A DNA stretch of 38,467 bases from Aquiflexum sp. TKW24L (GCF_023502205.1 NZ_JAMFLG010000042.1:1-38467), one strand, 5' to 3'; shown: positions 7,511 to 16,286, counted from the stretch's first letter. The notes: generated from the letters alone by a model not told the origin. Made by a program: numbers and translations.

Positions 7511-7513
7511 AAT

Positions 7514-7714
7514 ATGACTACCGAGCAAAAAAAGAAAGAAATAGAAAAAATTGAAGTCCGATTAAAAAAGGAAATGCCACGTATAATGAAAGAAATAGCG
7601 GTTTATGAAAAAGCCCTAAAGGACGGGACTTTAATTGCAAATCCGAAACCAGCAACTCAATTAATCATAGCTAACTCTTTGGAAATAGAAAGAAATGACA
7701 AAATTGATTATTGA
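7514..7714 (+). CDS. Small charged protein, first gene of a TA-like operon
   Basis: The 66-residue protein is rich in Lys and Glu, predicted helical through most of its length (EKIEVRLKKEMPRIMKEI, then AVYEKALKDG). I do not recognise a named family. It has a strong GGAGG site and its last 20 bases overlap the start of the next gene, so the two are translated together. Its place before an antitoxin-like gene and a VapC start suggests it belongs to a toxin-antitoxin cassette, perhaps as an accessory protein, but no motif proves this. Confidence 0.6.
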   Translation: MTTEQKKKEIEKIEVRLKKEMPRIMKEIAVYEKALKDGTLIANPKPATQLIIANSLEIERNDKIDY

Positions 7715-7904
7715 AGTTCCTAGTGAAAAAATTCAAATGGTTAAAGACCTCCTGAAAGCCATTGGGGTAAAACACAGCAACCTTCCAAAAAACAGAACGA
7801 AAAAAGAAGCTTTGACAAACGTTTCAGTATGGACAGAAAAAGATGTTGATGCCATTGGAACAGTTAATAAATCCATGCAAAGCCTTTCGATTAAAGAATG
7901 GTAG
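7695..7904 (+). CDS. Probable VapB-type antitoxin partner
   Basis: This 69-residue protein begins MTKLIIEVPSEKIQMVKDLL, a strand then helix like small Bacteroidota antitoxins that sit before PIN toxins. Its C terminus is WTEKDVDAIGTVNKSMQSLSIKEW, the kind of tail that threads into a toxin. It overlaps the upstream gene by 20 bases, and its stop codon overlaps the ATG of the truncated VapC reading frame (ATGGTAG), the usual arrangement for antitoxin-toxin coupling. The family call rests on context and pattern, not on a sequence match. Confidence 0.6.
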   Translation: MTKLIIEVPSEKIQMVKDLLKAIGVKHSNLPKNRTKKEALTNVSVWTEKDVDAIGTVNKSMQSLSIKEW

Positions 7905-7933
7905 TTGATACCGGGATTTTTATTTCCATCTAG
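7898..7933 (+). pseudogene. VapC PIN-domain toxin, truncated after 11 codons
   Basis: The frame starting at the ATG that overlaps the antitoxin stop reads MVVDTGIFISI and then TAG. VDTxIFI with Asp4 is the opening strand of PIN-domain RNases, including the first catalytic Asp. Nothing after the stop resembles the rest of a PIN domain (about 130 residues expected) in this or other frames up to 8321. The toxin therefore seems to have been deleted or replaced, leaving the two upstream genes behind. Confidence 0.6.
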
Positions 7934-7951
7934 GATTGAAATTTTTTTAAG

Positions 7952-8254
7952 ATGTCCAAAACTCACCTTTTCAACCTTTCCATTTTGACTGGAATTTTCC
8001 TTTTAGTGAATGGCTTGTGGTTTTGGAAAATGGGGATCATGACGGATGATGATACTTGGGGGTATTTGCAATACGCTAATGAAATCAAGGAAAACGGTCT
8101 GTTCTTCAAACCTCACCTTTTCTGGTATATCGGTTACGTGCTGTTTATCCTTGGGGCAAACAGCATGAGGAAATATGGTTTTGAATTCTTTAAAAAACTT
8201 ACATTCAAAATTCATGGATTAAAAATAAGTGGTAAACGGCAGGTTTTGGGTTGA
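7952..8254 (+). pseudogene. N-terminal remnant of a polytopic glycosyltransferase
   Basis: The first 65 residues look like the start of a GT39/ArnT-type membrane glycosyltransferase. There is one hydrophobic helix (LSILTGIFLLVNGLWFW), an acidic motif TDDDTWGYLQYANEI with the following NGLFF, and then WYIGYVLFIL where the second helix begins. Intact members run to 400 residues or more. Here the match ends at about residue 65, and the rest (KYGFEFFKKLTFKIHGLKI...) is unrelated. The stop at 8254 is followed by no continuation. It sits between the broken vapC and the first glycan gene, so it marks a rearranged locus border. It may be translated, but I doubt it works. Confidence 0.6.
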
Positions 8255-8321
8255 CATATGCTGTCCGTTTTGGAAATAATCCGATCCTGTCGTCTGCTTC
8301 AGAACCGCAATTCATAGAAAA

Positions 8322-9161
8322 TTGAAGTCATTGGTTAATTTTTATTCGCTTATCAAAGTGTATTATTTTCCGGCATCAGGGCATGCGTTTTATAAGGAAA
8401 GGAAGCGGCGGGTTGGGTTGTTTTTCACAATTCTTCTTCTCCTGATTAAAGCAAAATTTAGCAATGAAAAGGAAGTGAAGGTCCGCTTGTTTGGGTTTGA
8501 GGTCAGTGCCAATTCCCCTCAGACTTTGTTATTGTTAGTCAAAGAAATTTTTATAGATCAAGTGTATCATTTTCATGCAAGCCATCCTGCACCCAAGATC
8601 ATCGATGCAGGAGCCAATGTGGGTATCAGTGTCTTGTATTTTAAGTCTCTTTATCCCAATGCTCAAATAATAGCCATCGAACCCAATCCCATGGCATTGC
8701 AATATTTGGAAAAAAATATCAGCCAAAACTTTCTTGAAGGTGTCCGTGTGGAAAAGGCATGTATCTCTGATAAGGTCGGAAAGGAAAAATTCTATTATTC
8801 CAACAAGATAAATATTGCGAATGCCTCATTGTTTGCGGAGATAGGGAAAGATTATCTGATGGAAGTGGATTCCTTGCTGTTGTCTGATTTCCTTTCCGAA
8901 GATGTTTATGACTTAGTCAAAATAGATATAGAGGGAGCAGAACGTCAGGTATTGAAGGAATTGAAGACCTCCGGTAAATTGCAAAAATCCAAGCGTTATA
9001 TCATCGAGTACCATTATGCCCCTGACTACTTGAAAGATAGCCTACAAGAAATCCAAGAGACCTTCTCAGAGGCTGGGTTTAGCAGTAGGATTACCGGAGA
9101 TGATAGAGATAAGCTATTGAATTTTGAGTATTCACCCTATTTCGGGGGAAAAAAATTATAA
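8322..9161 (+). CDS. FkbM family SAM-dependent methyltransferase (1)
   Basis: This 279-residue protein is the first complete gene of the glycan locus. FkbM enzymes O-methylate sugars or similar hydroxyls. The SAM-binding loop is IIDAGANVGIS (about 93-103), followed by the acidic strand end IAIEPNP (118-123); the FkbM hallmark VKIDIEGAE is in the second half. The N-terminal 60 residues include a hydrophobic stretch (about 32-43) that could touch the membrane. The start is TTG (coding MKSL); no upstream ATG fits. The stop lies 11 bases before the fcl start, so the two are likely co-transcribed. The substrate is unknown, but methylation of fucose or another residue in the glycan fits the context. 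Confidence 0.9.
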   Translation: MKSLVNFYSLIKVYYFPASGHAFYKERKRRVGLFFTILLLLIKAKFSNEKEVKVRLFGFEVSANSPQTLLLLVKEIFIDQVYHFHASHPAPKIIDAGANVGISVLYFKSLYPNAQIIAIEPNPMALQYLEKNISQNFLEGVRVEKACISDKVGKEKFYYSNKINIANASLFAEIGKDYLMEVDSLLLSDFLSEDVYDLVKIDIEGAERQVLKELKTSGKLQKSKRYIIEYHYAPDYLKDSLQEIQETFSEAGFSSRITGDDRDKLLNFEYSPYFGGKKL

Positions 9162-9172
9162 ATCTTTCAGTA

Positions 9173-10126
9173 TTGAAAAACAAAGACCTTAAGATATTTA
9201 TAGCCGGCCATAAAGGAATGGTAGGCTCAGCTGTTTGGAGACTTTTAGAAAAAAAAGGATACTCCAATTTAATCGGAAGATCTAGCAAGGAACTGGATTT
9301 GAGAAATCAAAGCGACGTAATTCGATTTTTTGAGCTTGAAAAACCTGACATCGTCATCGATGCTGCTGCTAAAGTGGGGGGTATATGGGCAAATCAACAG
9401 CATCCCTATACCTTTCTGATGGAAAATCTACAAATCCAAAACAACCTGATAGAAGCTTCTTACCGATTTGGATGTGAAAAATTTATCTTTCTAGGATCGT
9501 CCTGTATCTATCCGAAATTTGCTCCGCAACCGATCAAAGAGGAATATCTCTTGACAGGAGCTTTGGAACCTACTAACGAAGGATATGCCATCGCTAAAAT
9601 TGCGGGAGTCAAAGCCTGTGAGGCTATCAGGAAGCAATATGGAAAGGATTTTGTGTCTCTGATGCCAACCAACCTTTATGGGCCTTTTGATAATTTTGAC
9701 CTGCAAAGTTCCCATGTGCTGCCGGCAATGATCAGGAAATTTCATGAAGCAAAAGTAAAAAAGGAGGCAGTGGAATTGTGGGGTTCAGGAACTCCTTTCA
9801 GAGAATTTTTACATGTGGACGATTTAGCTGATGCGGTTTATTTTACAATGAATAGCAACATGGAAGGTCATTTATATAATGTTGGATCTGCCACTGAAAT
9901 CAGCATCAAAAATCTGGCTGAATTAATCCAAAGGATCATTGGCCATCAAGGAGAGATTTTATGGGACTCAAGTAAACCTGATGGGACTCCCAGGAAATTA
10001 ATGGATTCCTCCCGGTTTTTTGAATTGGGATGGAAGCCAAAAATCGATTTGGAAACCGGTATACATAATACTTACAAATGGTTTTTGGGAAAAAGAGACC
10101 AATTAAAGGAAGTAAAATATAAATAA
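9173..10126 (+). CDS. fcl: GDP-L-fucose synthase
   Basis: The 317-residue enzyme epimerises and reduces GDP-4-keto-6-deoxy-D-mannose to GDP-L-fucose with NADPH in the cytoplasm. The Rossmann loop is [10 protein letters not shown] (11-20), and AAAKVGGI follows. Catalytic residues sit in GSSCIYP (Ser109, Cys111) and in [10 protein letters not shown] (Tyr138, Lys142). [15 protein letters not shown] and the C-terminal [16 protein letters not shown] complete the family pattern. Length is normal. The start is TTG, supported by alignment of the N terminus with known enzymes. It is followed seven bases later by gmd, the reverse of the common gmd-fcl order. Product would feed the two fucosyltransferase-like enzymes at 12153 and 30088. 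Confidence 0.97.
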   Translation: MKNKDLKIFIAGHKGMVGSAVWRLLEKKGYSNLIGRSSKELDLRNQSDVIRFFELEKPDIVIDAAAKVGGIWANQQHPYTFLMENLQIQNNLIEASYRFGCEKFIFLGSSCIYPKFAPQPIKEEYLLTGALEPTNEGYAIAKIAGVKACEAIRKQYGKDFVSLMPTNLYGPFDNFDLQSSHVLPAMIRKFHEAKVKKEAVELWGSGTPFREFLHVDDLADAVYFTMNSNMEGHLYNVGSATEISIKNLAELIQRIIGHQGEILWDSSKPDGTPRKLMDSSRFFELGWKPKIDLETGIHNTYKWFLGKRDQLKEVKYK

Positions 10127-10133
10127 TATTACT

Positions 10134-11249
10134 TTGAAAAAAACAGCCCTCATCACCGGCATCACCGGACAAGACGGATCATATCTGGCAGAACTCCTTT
10201 TAGAAAAGGGATATACTGTCCATGGTATCAAAAGAAGATCTTCATCCCTGAATACTGATCGGATAGACCATCTGTATCAAGATCCACATGACCCTAAGGC
10301 AAGACTTTTTCTTCATTATGGAGACCTTACTGACTCCATGAATATCACCCGGATCATTCAGGAAACCCAACCTGATGAAATCTACAACCTAGGTGCGATG
10401 TCCCATGTGAAGGTGAGTTTTGAAACTCCTGAATACACTGCCAATGCCGATGGGATTGGGACGCTTCGGATTTTAGAGGCGATAAGGCTTTTGGGTCTTG
10501 AGAAAAAAACGAAGTTTTACCAAGCATCCACCTCCGAATTGTATGGAATGGTGCAGGAAGTCCCCCAAACTGAAAAAACTCCTTTTTATCCAAGGTCACC
10601 ATATGGGGTAGCAAAGCTATATGCCTACTGGATTACGGTAAATTATAGGGAAGCTTATGGGATTTATGCCTGTAATGGCATATTGTTTAACCACGAATCA
10701 CCAAGAAGGGGAGAAACCTTCCTTACCCGCAAGGTCACGAGATCCGTGGCAGGCATAGCCTTAGGATTGGAAACATGCCTGTACGTGGGCAACCTTGATG
10801 CGCAGAGAGACTGGGGACATGCCAAGGACTATGTAGCCGCCATGTGGCTGATGCTTCAGCAGGAGCATCCGGAGGATTTTGTGATCGCTACAGGGAAGAC
10901 CATCAGAGTTCGGGACTTTATTGAGATGGCATTCGAGGAGGTTGGATTTCAAATCCGATGGGAAGGATCCGGTGCAGAAGAAGTGGGGATTTTGGAAAGC
11001 ATTAATTGGGAAAAATTTCATGCCAAGACCAGGAACCAAGTAGAACCCACAGCTGTCAAATCCCTCATAAATCAACCCATCATCAAGATAGACTCCGCAT
11101 ATTTTAGACCCACAGAGGTGGACTTGCTAATAGGTGATGCATCCAAAGCAAAGGAAAAATTAGGGTGGGAACCTATGATTAGCTTGAAAGAAATGGTGAG
11201 GGAGATGGTATTATTCGATTTAAATTTTTTAAATAATAGAGCTTTTTGA
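10134..11249 (+). CDS. gmd: GDP-mannose 4,6-dehydratase
   Basis: The 371-residue enzyme converts GDP-D-mannose to GDP-4-keto-6-deoxy-D-mannose, the substrate of the preceding fcl product. The NADP-binding motif GITGQDG is at 9-15. The catalytic set is Thr133 and Glu135 (STSELYG), Tyr157 and Lys161 (YGVAK). [15 protein letters not shown] and [15 protein letters not shown] are typical of Gmd, as is the late [18 protein letters not shown]. Length matches the family. The start is TTG (coding MKKTALITG), again confirmed by homology. No GDP-mannose synthesis genes (manA/B/C) are in the window, so GDP-mannose must come from elsewhere. A 135-base AT-rich gap follows, likely with a new promoter. Confidence 0.98.
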   Translation: MKKTALITGITGQDGSYLAELLLEKGYTVHGIKRRSSSLNTDRIDHLYQDPHDPKARLFLHYGDLTDSMNITRIIQETQPDEIYNLGAMSHVKVSFETPEYTANADGIGTLRILEAIRLLGLEKKTKFYQASTSELYGMVQEVPQTEKTPFYPRSPYGVAKLYAYWITVNYREAYGIYACNGILFNHESPRRGETFLTRKVTRSVAGIALGLETCLYVGNLDAQRDWGHAKDYVAAMWLMLQQEHPEDFVIATGKTIRVRDFIEMAFEEVGFQIRWEGSGAEEVGILESINWEKFHAKTRNQVEPTAVKSLINQPIIKIDSAYFRPTEVDLLIGDASKAKEKLGWEPMISLKEMVREMVLFDLNFLNNRAF

Positions 11250-11384
11250 AATCTCTTTTTGATTCCACCATTTGGCTTTTCTTGTTGATTCTAAAAGATT
11301 TATAATTCCCAATCCAAGACATTAGTTGTTAATCTAATTTTTTTTTTTGCGTAAATGAACTTTAAAATATAATTTGATACATAA

Positions 11385-12152
11385 ATGAAAAAAAATAAAC
11401 TAAAAGGATTTATTTCAAAAGGTATTAATTCGTGGATTAATAGTTTTCCCTATATATTTTCTCATTTTGTTGGATATTCATTTCTAGGAAGGATATTAAA
11501 GGTGGATGTGACCAAAACACTTGAAAAGAATTTTCCAAATGGCAGCAAATTTACTTTTATTCAGATAGGAGCCAATGATGGAATTACTTTTGATTTTTTA
11601 TACAAAATTTTAAATTCAGTAAATTCAAGAGGCTTAGTTATTGAACCTTCCCCTAAATATTTCCCAAAAGTGGTAGAAAACTTAAGTTCTCTGGGAGAAA
11701 TCATTTTTGTTCAAAAAGCTATTTATTCAAAAAACCAAAATGTAACCTTGTATGAAGTGAATGAAAATGGTCTTAAATCTTTACCCGAATGGGGATCCGG
11801 TTTGGGAAGTTTAAATCAAAGACATTTGTTAAATCATAATATTTCTACTGATAATATTGATTCCTATGAGGTTGAGGGAATTACCTTTGAAACACTTATG
11901 AATAATAATCCAGGATTTAATAAAGTCGATTATCTCGTAATCGATGTTGAGGGATACGACTTTGAAATTTTAAAATCTATTGATTTCAAAGAATTTGACT
12001 CAAAAATAATTCAGTTTGAAATTTTCAATTTAAATGAAGATGATAAAAAGGCTTCTCGTAATTTAATGAAGGAACAAGGATATTTAGTATTTAATGTTAA
12101 TGTTGACTTGTTCTGTGTTAAAAATAGATCTGATCTTTATTTAAAAATATGA
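11385..12152 (+). CDS. FkbM family methyltransferase (2)
   Basis: The 255-residue protein has the SAM loop FIQIGANDGIT (58-68), then GLVIEPSPKYF, and the FkbM element YLVIDVEGYDFEIL at about 185-198. QFEIFNLNEDD near the end matches the substrate-facing strand of the family. The gene is markedly richer in A and T than gmd before it, and so is the next gene, which suggests a shared foreign origin. In the 135-base gap upstream, TTG at 11347 and TAATTTG at 11370 loosely fit a Bacteroidota promoter. The stop is directly followed by the ATG of the next gene. Target hydroxyl unknown. Confidence 0.9.
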   Translation: MKKNKLKGFISKGINSWINSFPYIFSHFVGYSFLGRILKVDVTKTLEKNFPNGSKFTFIQIGANDGITFDFLYKILNSVNSRGLVIEPSPKYFPKVVENLSSLGEIIFVQKAIYSKNQNVTLYEVNENGLKSLPEWGSGLGSLNQRHLLNHNISTDNIDSYEVEGITFETLMNNNPGFNKVDYLVIDVEGYDFEILKSIDFKEFDSKIIQFEIFNLNEDDKKASRNLMKEQGYLVFNVNVDLFCVKNRSDLYLKI

Positions 12153-12977
12153 ATGATGAAAAAGCTTTATCTCGAACCTATTGGAGGTTTAGGAAACAGA
12201 ATGCGATCGATAGCATCATGTCTATGGGCGGCTGAAGTCACAAATTCCAAATTAATAATTGTGTGGAATCAAAACAGTGAATTTAATTCACGAATTGAAA
12301 ACCATTTTTTAGAATCTGATAAATTTGAAATAGTTAGCTATAAATCAAAATACAAATATTTAAAAAATAATATACAGAAGAATTTAATAAAAAAAGCTGT
12401 TATTTTTTTGATCAACAAGACTTTAGGATTTGATTTTTTTATGACTGATCCGCATTTCAAAAATCAAGAACAGAAAATTTTAGATTTAATTAGAAGAAAC
12501 AAAAAAGTCTATTTTAAAACCTATGAAGAATTTGGTGAATCTTTTCTACATTATTCTATTTTTGAACCCAATTTCAAACTCAGCTTCAAAATAAACAACT
12601 TTATAGGACAACACTTTAATAAGAATGTTATAGGGATTCATATTAGGAGAACTGATAATGAAATGTCAATTATTAATAGTCCTTTAGAAAGTTTTATAGA
12701 ACTATTAGACCAAGAAAAAAGAAATAATCCCCAAGTAAGGTTTTTTCTTGCCACAGATGATAAACTTGTTGAAAACAAACTAATTGAAAAATATGGTTCT
12801 TCGATGATTGTTAGACAAAAAGTATTGTCAAGAGAGACTGTTCAAGGAATCGAAGATGCAATAATTGACCTGTGGTGTTTATCAAAAACCGAGCTTATAT
12901 ATGGTTCTTATTGGAGTACTTTTTCAATCGCTGCAACTAGAATTGGTAACCCCAAACTAATTGTTGTTAAAAGGTGA
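12153..12977 (+). CDS. Fucosyltransferase-like GT-B enzyme (NodZ/POFUT type)
   Basis: The 274-residue protein starts LEPIGGLGNRMRSIAS, the glycine loop of GDP-fucose enzymes, and has GIHIRRTDNE (His163, Arg165, Arg166, Asp168). Arg-Arg-Thr-Asp is the form seen in NodZ and protein O-fucosyltransferases, while alpha-1,2-fucosyltransferases have RRGD. The C-terminal part holds DLWCLSKTELIYGSYWSTFS, corresponding to the nucleotide-binding Ser-Thr-Phe-Ser region. It would transfer fucose from GDP-fucose made by fcl and gmd to a glycan acceptor. Its ATG abuts the stop of the FkbM gene, with a second ATG one codon later. Family is well supported, linkage is not. Confidence 0.78.
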   Translation: MMKKLYLEPIGGLGNRMRSIASCLWAAEVTNSKLIIVWNQNSEFNSRIENHFLESDKFEIVSYKSKYKYLKNNIQKNLIKKAVIFLINKTLGFDFFMTDPHFKNQEQKILDLIRRNKKVYFKTYEEFGESFLHYSIFEPNFKLSFKINNFIGQHFNKNVIGIHIRRTDNEMSIINSPLESFIELLDQEKRNNPQVRFFLATDDKLVENKLIEKYGSSMIVRQKVLSRETVQGIEDAIIDLWCLSKTELIYGSYWSTFSIAATRIGNPKLIVVKR

Positions 12978-13015
12978 GTTATTTACTTTGCTATCGTTAA
13001 ATATTTAGATTTATC

Positions 13016-13942
13016 ATGAACTACCTAATCACCGGAGGAGCAGGAAACATTGGCAGCTCATTGGCCCGGGAACTGTCCAATAACATGGACAATCAGATCG
13101 TCATCTTGGATAACCTGTCTACAGGTCATCTGTCCAAAATCCCCATAAGGGAAAATGTGAAATTTATCAAATGTGATGTCAACGACTACTCGGATATAGC
13201 CCCTGTATTTGGCAGGTTTCAGTTTGACTATGTATTTCACTATGCAGCCGTGGTGGGGGTGCAACGTACCTTGGAAAATCCGCTGAAGGTATTGAATGAC
13301 TGTAAAGGAATGGAAAATATCCTGAAGCTTTCTAAAAACACAGGGGTAAGACGGATTTTTTACAGCAGTTCCTCCGAAGTCTATGGAGAGCCTTTTGAAA
13401 TTCCACAAAGGGAACATACCACGCCTTTGAACTCCAAGTTGCCTTATGCCATTGTCAAAAATATCTCTGAGGCTTATTGCAGGAGTTATTACCAAGAATA
13501 TGGATTGGAGTATACCATTTTCCGTTTTTTCAATACCTATGGTCCTAATCAAAGTGAGGATTTTGTGGTGCCGAGATTTTTGAAAAGGGCACTTTCGGGG
13601 CAGGACATTGTGATCTATGGGGATGGTAGCCAAACCCGTTCCTTCTGCTACATCGATGACAATATAGAGACCTGTGTCAAAGCCATCTCTGACCCGGAAA
13701 CCATCAACGAAGTCATCAATGTGGGCAGTGATATTGAAATAAGTGTATTGGAATTGGCACAGAAGATCGTCAAGCTGACAGGCAATAAATCAAAAATCAT
13801 CCACAAAGCCCCACTTCCCGAAGGTGATATGAGTAGGCGCTGTCCCGATATTTCCAAAATGAAAAAATTACTTAATCGTGATTTAAAAAGTTTGGATGAG
13901 GGATTATTGGCATTGATTTCTATTTATAAACAAGGATCTTAG
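13016..13942 (+). CDS. NAD-dependent nucleotide-sugar epimerase/decarboxylase
   Basis: The 308-residue extended short-chain dehydrogenase has GGAGNIG (7-13) and a glycine-rich NAD site ending in the acidic ILDNLSTG (30-37). The catalytic region is YSSSSEVYGEP and PYAIVK (Tyr144, Lys148). FFNTYGPNQ and YGDGSQTRSFCYIDD are the pattern seen in UDP-glucuronate decarboxylases (UXS) and close UDP-sugar epimerases. UDP-xylose synthesis or a UDP-sugar 4-epimerase are the main options, and I cannot choose. It likely supplies a precursor for the glycosyltransferases downstream. Its GC content is higher than that of the two genes before it, so it seems to belong to a different import. Confidence 0.85.
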   Translation: MNYLITGGAGNIGSSLARELSNNMDNQIVILDNLSTGHLSKIPIRENVKFIKCDVNDYSDIAPVFGRFQFDYVFHYAAVVGVQRTLENPLKVLNDCKGMENILKLSKNTGVRRIFYSSSSEVYGEPFEIPQREHTTPLNSKLPYAIVKNISEAYCRSYYQEYGLEYTIFRFFNTYGPNQSEDFVVPRFLKRALSGQDIVIYGDGSQTRSFCYIDDNIETCVKAISDPETINEVINVGSDIEISVLELAQKIVKLTGNKSKIIHKAPLPEGDMSRRCPDISKMKKLLNRDLKSLDEGLLALISIYKQGS

Positions 13943-14031
13943 TAAAAGCTTTTTGTTATTGCCCTTGACAGTCTGGATGATGCATCAACCGGAACTCCCT
14001 CTTTCTGATGCCGCTGGTGGTGTCCTTGGTT

Positions 14032-15006
14032 CTATTTTTTCATCATCCAAAATGCTCCAGGCTCTCTACCTTGCTGGGTTGCAAAAATTGGACATTTGGC
14101 TGCAAATTCATTTCTATAATTGTGTGTTAAATAGTTTAATGCTCCAATAATTTTGAATTCAGAATTATAAGTTAGAAATGCTTCTAATAAATATTGTTCA
14201 TTCCACAAAAAATGATTTTCCAATACCCACTCATTCAAATAGTCCTTGGGCGTAAAAATATCATGAACATGAATTAAAACGCCTGATTTTAAGGTGGGTA
14301 GTAATTCTAAATATTCAAATAAGACATCTCCCTGTGGTCTAATTATGTGTGAAGAATCTATAAATAGAATGTCATTCTGTTCAAGTATTTCGAAGAATGA
14401 TTTATCAATGTTTTCGACTTTTTCCCTTATTAATTCAATATCTAATTTTTCAAGCCAAGGCTGTTCGTAAGGCTCGATGCAGATATGTTTAGATTGATAA
14501 TCAGTATGGTCGATTTTATTTGCTTCAATCGCATTTCTCACCATTAAAGTTGAATTTCCACTTCCAATCTCAATTATTCTTTGGGGTTTAAAATGTCTAA
14601 CAATGTTATAGAGATATTCTGCATCTCCTGAAGAGTAATAATTATTGTCATAGCAAAATTCAGTGTCTATTTTATTACTGATTGGAAATTTTAGAAGTTC
14701 TTCATTGTATTTAAAATTGGCTAATAACTCCAATTGCTCTTTAACATTATAATCAATTCCGGGAAGCTCTCTATCCTCCCTTAATGATTTGGTCAGGTAT
14801 TTTTTCGGATTGATCATTGGTTCATAATAATGATCTAAAATGGGAAAAATACCCAGTCTCATAAAAATTCTGTTCCCAATTTTACCTGTCCCTGCCTTTT
14901 TTACAAATCTCAACCACATCGAAGATAGAAGAGTAAAAGGGGTTCCTAAGAATAAGATAATTTTAATTATATTTCTTTTCATGTTTAGAGGAATATTCAA
15001 TTTCAA
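14032..15006 (-). CDS. Class I SAM-dependent methyltransferase
   Basis: This 324-residue protein is the only minus-strand gene in the glycan locus. The SAM site is RIIEIGSGNSTLM (143-155), followed by HICIEPYEQPWL and DILFIDSSHIIRPQGDV, then GVLIHVHDIF, the pattern of the Methyltransf_24-like group. The N-terminal 35 residues contain a hydrophobic segment (about 12-28) and could act as a membrane anchor; the ATG at Met9 is an alternative start. The sequence is AT-rich. It is flanked by 90 and 296 bases of non-coding sequence and faces into the stop of the epimerase, so it has its own promoter. The target is unknown; sugars of the same glycan are likely. Confidence 0.88.
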   Translation of the reverse strand: MKLNIPLNMKRNIIKIILFLGTPFTLLSSMWLRFVKKAGTGKIGNRIFMRLGIFPILDHYYEPMINPKKYLTKSLREDRELPGIDYNVKEQLELLANFKYNEELLKFPISNKIDTEFCYDNNYYSSGDAEYLYNIVRHFKPQRIIEIGSGNSTLMVRNAIEANKIDHTDYQSKHICIEPYEQPWLEKLDIELIREKVENIDKSFFEILEQNDILFIDSSHIIRPQGDVLFEYLELLPTLKSGVLIHVHDIFTPKDYLNEWVLENHFLWNEQYLLEAFLTYNSEFKIIGALNYLTHNYRNEFAAKCPIFATQQGREPGAFWMMKK

Positions 15007-15302
15007 GGATAATTGCTGCTAAAGTATAGAATGTGGATTCACCGGCAAAAAATAACTATTTAACTTGACAATTCAAGATTGGATATAATCAATGGATACT
15101 TTTGGGTCTGTGCTTCGTGCCGAGGCTGCGTATATGCCTGTGTAAAATTACCATTTCCTACCGAGATTTGGAGCATTTACTATCTAAGCCTAGATAGCAT
15201 CAAACTTGCGCCCTATCTCCTGACCTCTACGCCCTACATCTCGACATTGAAAAAAACTCATGATTTGCAACAGCATTGGACTTGGTATGAATCCTTTTAA
15301 GC
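15007..15302. other. Gap without a supported gene
   Basis: It lies between the minus-strand methyltransferase and the plus-strand GT2, and so should hold both promoters. A 73-codon open frame at 15079-15300 has no recognisable motif and odd composition. Part of the gap (about 15100-15240) is GC-richer than its flanks and may be a worn-out gene piece. Confidence 0.45.
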
Positions 15303-16286
15303 ATGACTAGAGGAATATCAATTTTAATTTGCACTTACAATGGTTCCTCCAAGCTTAAGGAAACTTTGGATTACATCAAAAAACTAAAGTTTGATCATCC
15401 TTGGGAATTGATAGTTGTAGATAATAATTCAACTGATAATACATTTGATTTTGTGGGTCAAGAATTGAATGAATCTGTTCTGGATTTTTCAATCTATCAA
15501 TGCAATACACCGGGTAAAATGAATGCTTTCTGGCTTGGGGTAAGAAATGCAAAATATGCCTTTGTTTTGGACTGTGATGATGATAATTGGCTTTTTCCAG
15601 ATTACCTTCAAAAGGCATTCGAAATATTGGAAGCAAACAAAGCAATAGGCGCCTTAGGGGGGAAGGGAATTCCCCATAATATTAATGACTTTCCCTCTTG
15701 GTTTGAAATATATCAATCCACTTATGCAGTTGGACCACAAGGCAGAGAAAATGGTAATCTTGGAAAAAATGGAGAACTGTATGGTGCAGGTACATTCTTC
15801 CGAAAAGATATATTGGAAAAATGGTCTGAATTAGGATTTACTAATTTTCTTTCATGTAGAAAAGGCACTGAATTGACCTCAGGTGGAGACACAGAATTAT
15901 GTGAAGTTGTCAAGTTATTTGGTTATGAAGTTTGGTATGAAGAATCCCTTCAATTTTTTCATGATATTGAAGATAGAAAACTTACAGAGGATTATCTTTT
16001 CAAACTTAAAAAAGGCATAGCATCCTCCTTTCCGGTATTATATGCTTATAAATTTAAAAATCATAAGTCATTTTCCCCCATACGTGCGGAATTAAGAGGA
16101 GTGAATTATCAACATATTAAAGGGTATGTGCTTTCCTCTATAATTTATTTTATAAAAAGGGATTTAAAGAATAAAGTTTTAATGATTAATTATAGGCAAT
16201 TGATTAGATCGTATTTTAAGAATTTAAAAGAAACAGAAAGGGTTTTTTTGCAGCTAAAAAAGCATTCTAAAATATGGCAGGAATGA
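15303..16286 (+). CDS. GT2 family glycosyltransferase (1)
   Basis: The 327-residue enzyme has a GT-A fold. The nucleotide-binding strand end is VVDNNSTDNT (Asp40), and the metal-binding motif is in LDCDDDNW (Asp90 to Asp94). The later GGDTELC motif (about 197-203) is the catalytic-acid region. It closely resembles the GT2 at 29087 in layout: DNNS, DDDN and G-(G/E)-D-(T/S) appear in the same order. There are no strong membrane helices apart from a weak one near residue 280. The gene overlaps the GT4 that follows by 13 bases, so they are translated together. Donor sugar cannot be told. Confidence 0.92.
   Translation: MTRGISILICTYNGSSKLKETLDYIKKLKFDHPWELIVVDNNSTDNTFDFVGQELNESVLDFSIYQCNTPGKMNAFWLGVRNAKYAFVLDCDDDNWLFPDYLQKAFEILEANKAIGALGGKGIPHNINDFPSWFEIYQSTYAVGPQGRENGNLGKNGELYGAGTFFRKDILEKWSELGFTNFLSCRKGTELTSGGDTELCEVVKLFGYEVWYEESLQFFHDIEDRKLTEDYLFKLKKGIASSFPVLYAYKFKNHKSFSPIRAELRGVNYQHIKGYVLSSIIYFIKRDLKNKVLMINYRQLIRSYFKNLKETERVFLQLKKHSKIWQE

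Larger units (their letters stand above)
7007..7513. other. Intergenic region with direct repeats
   Basis: It has no gene. It contains two copies of GTTAACGWATGGTGGGGG at 7097 and 7119 (22 bases apart). Further on are three relatives of GAGAAGCGAGAT at about 7227, 7299 and 7370, two of them inside longer copies that begin ATGAATTTTARGAGAAGCG (7217 and 7288). Iterated GAGA/GCGAGA tracts lie between them. Confidence 0.6.

Noticed and set aside
13058-13633. A 191-codon frame antisense to the epimerase
   Set aside because: It is fully inside a gene with a clear dehydrogenase pattern and has no motif of its own.
15079-15300. A 73-codon plus-strand frame before the first GT2
   Set aside because: Cys-rich start with no family resemblance, and its end simply abuts the next gene. 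Kept only as a possible gene remnant in the gap note.
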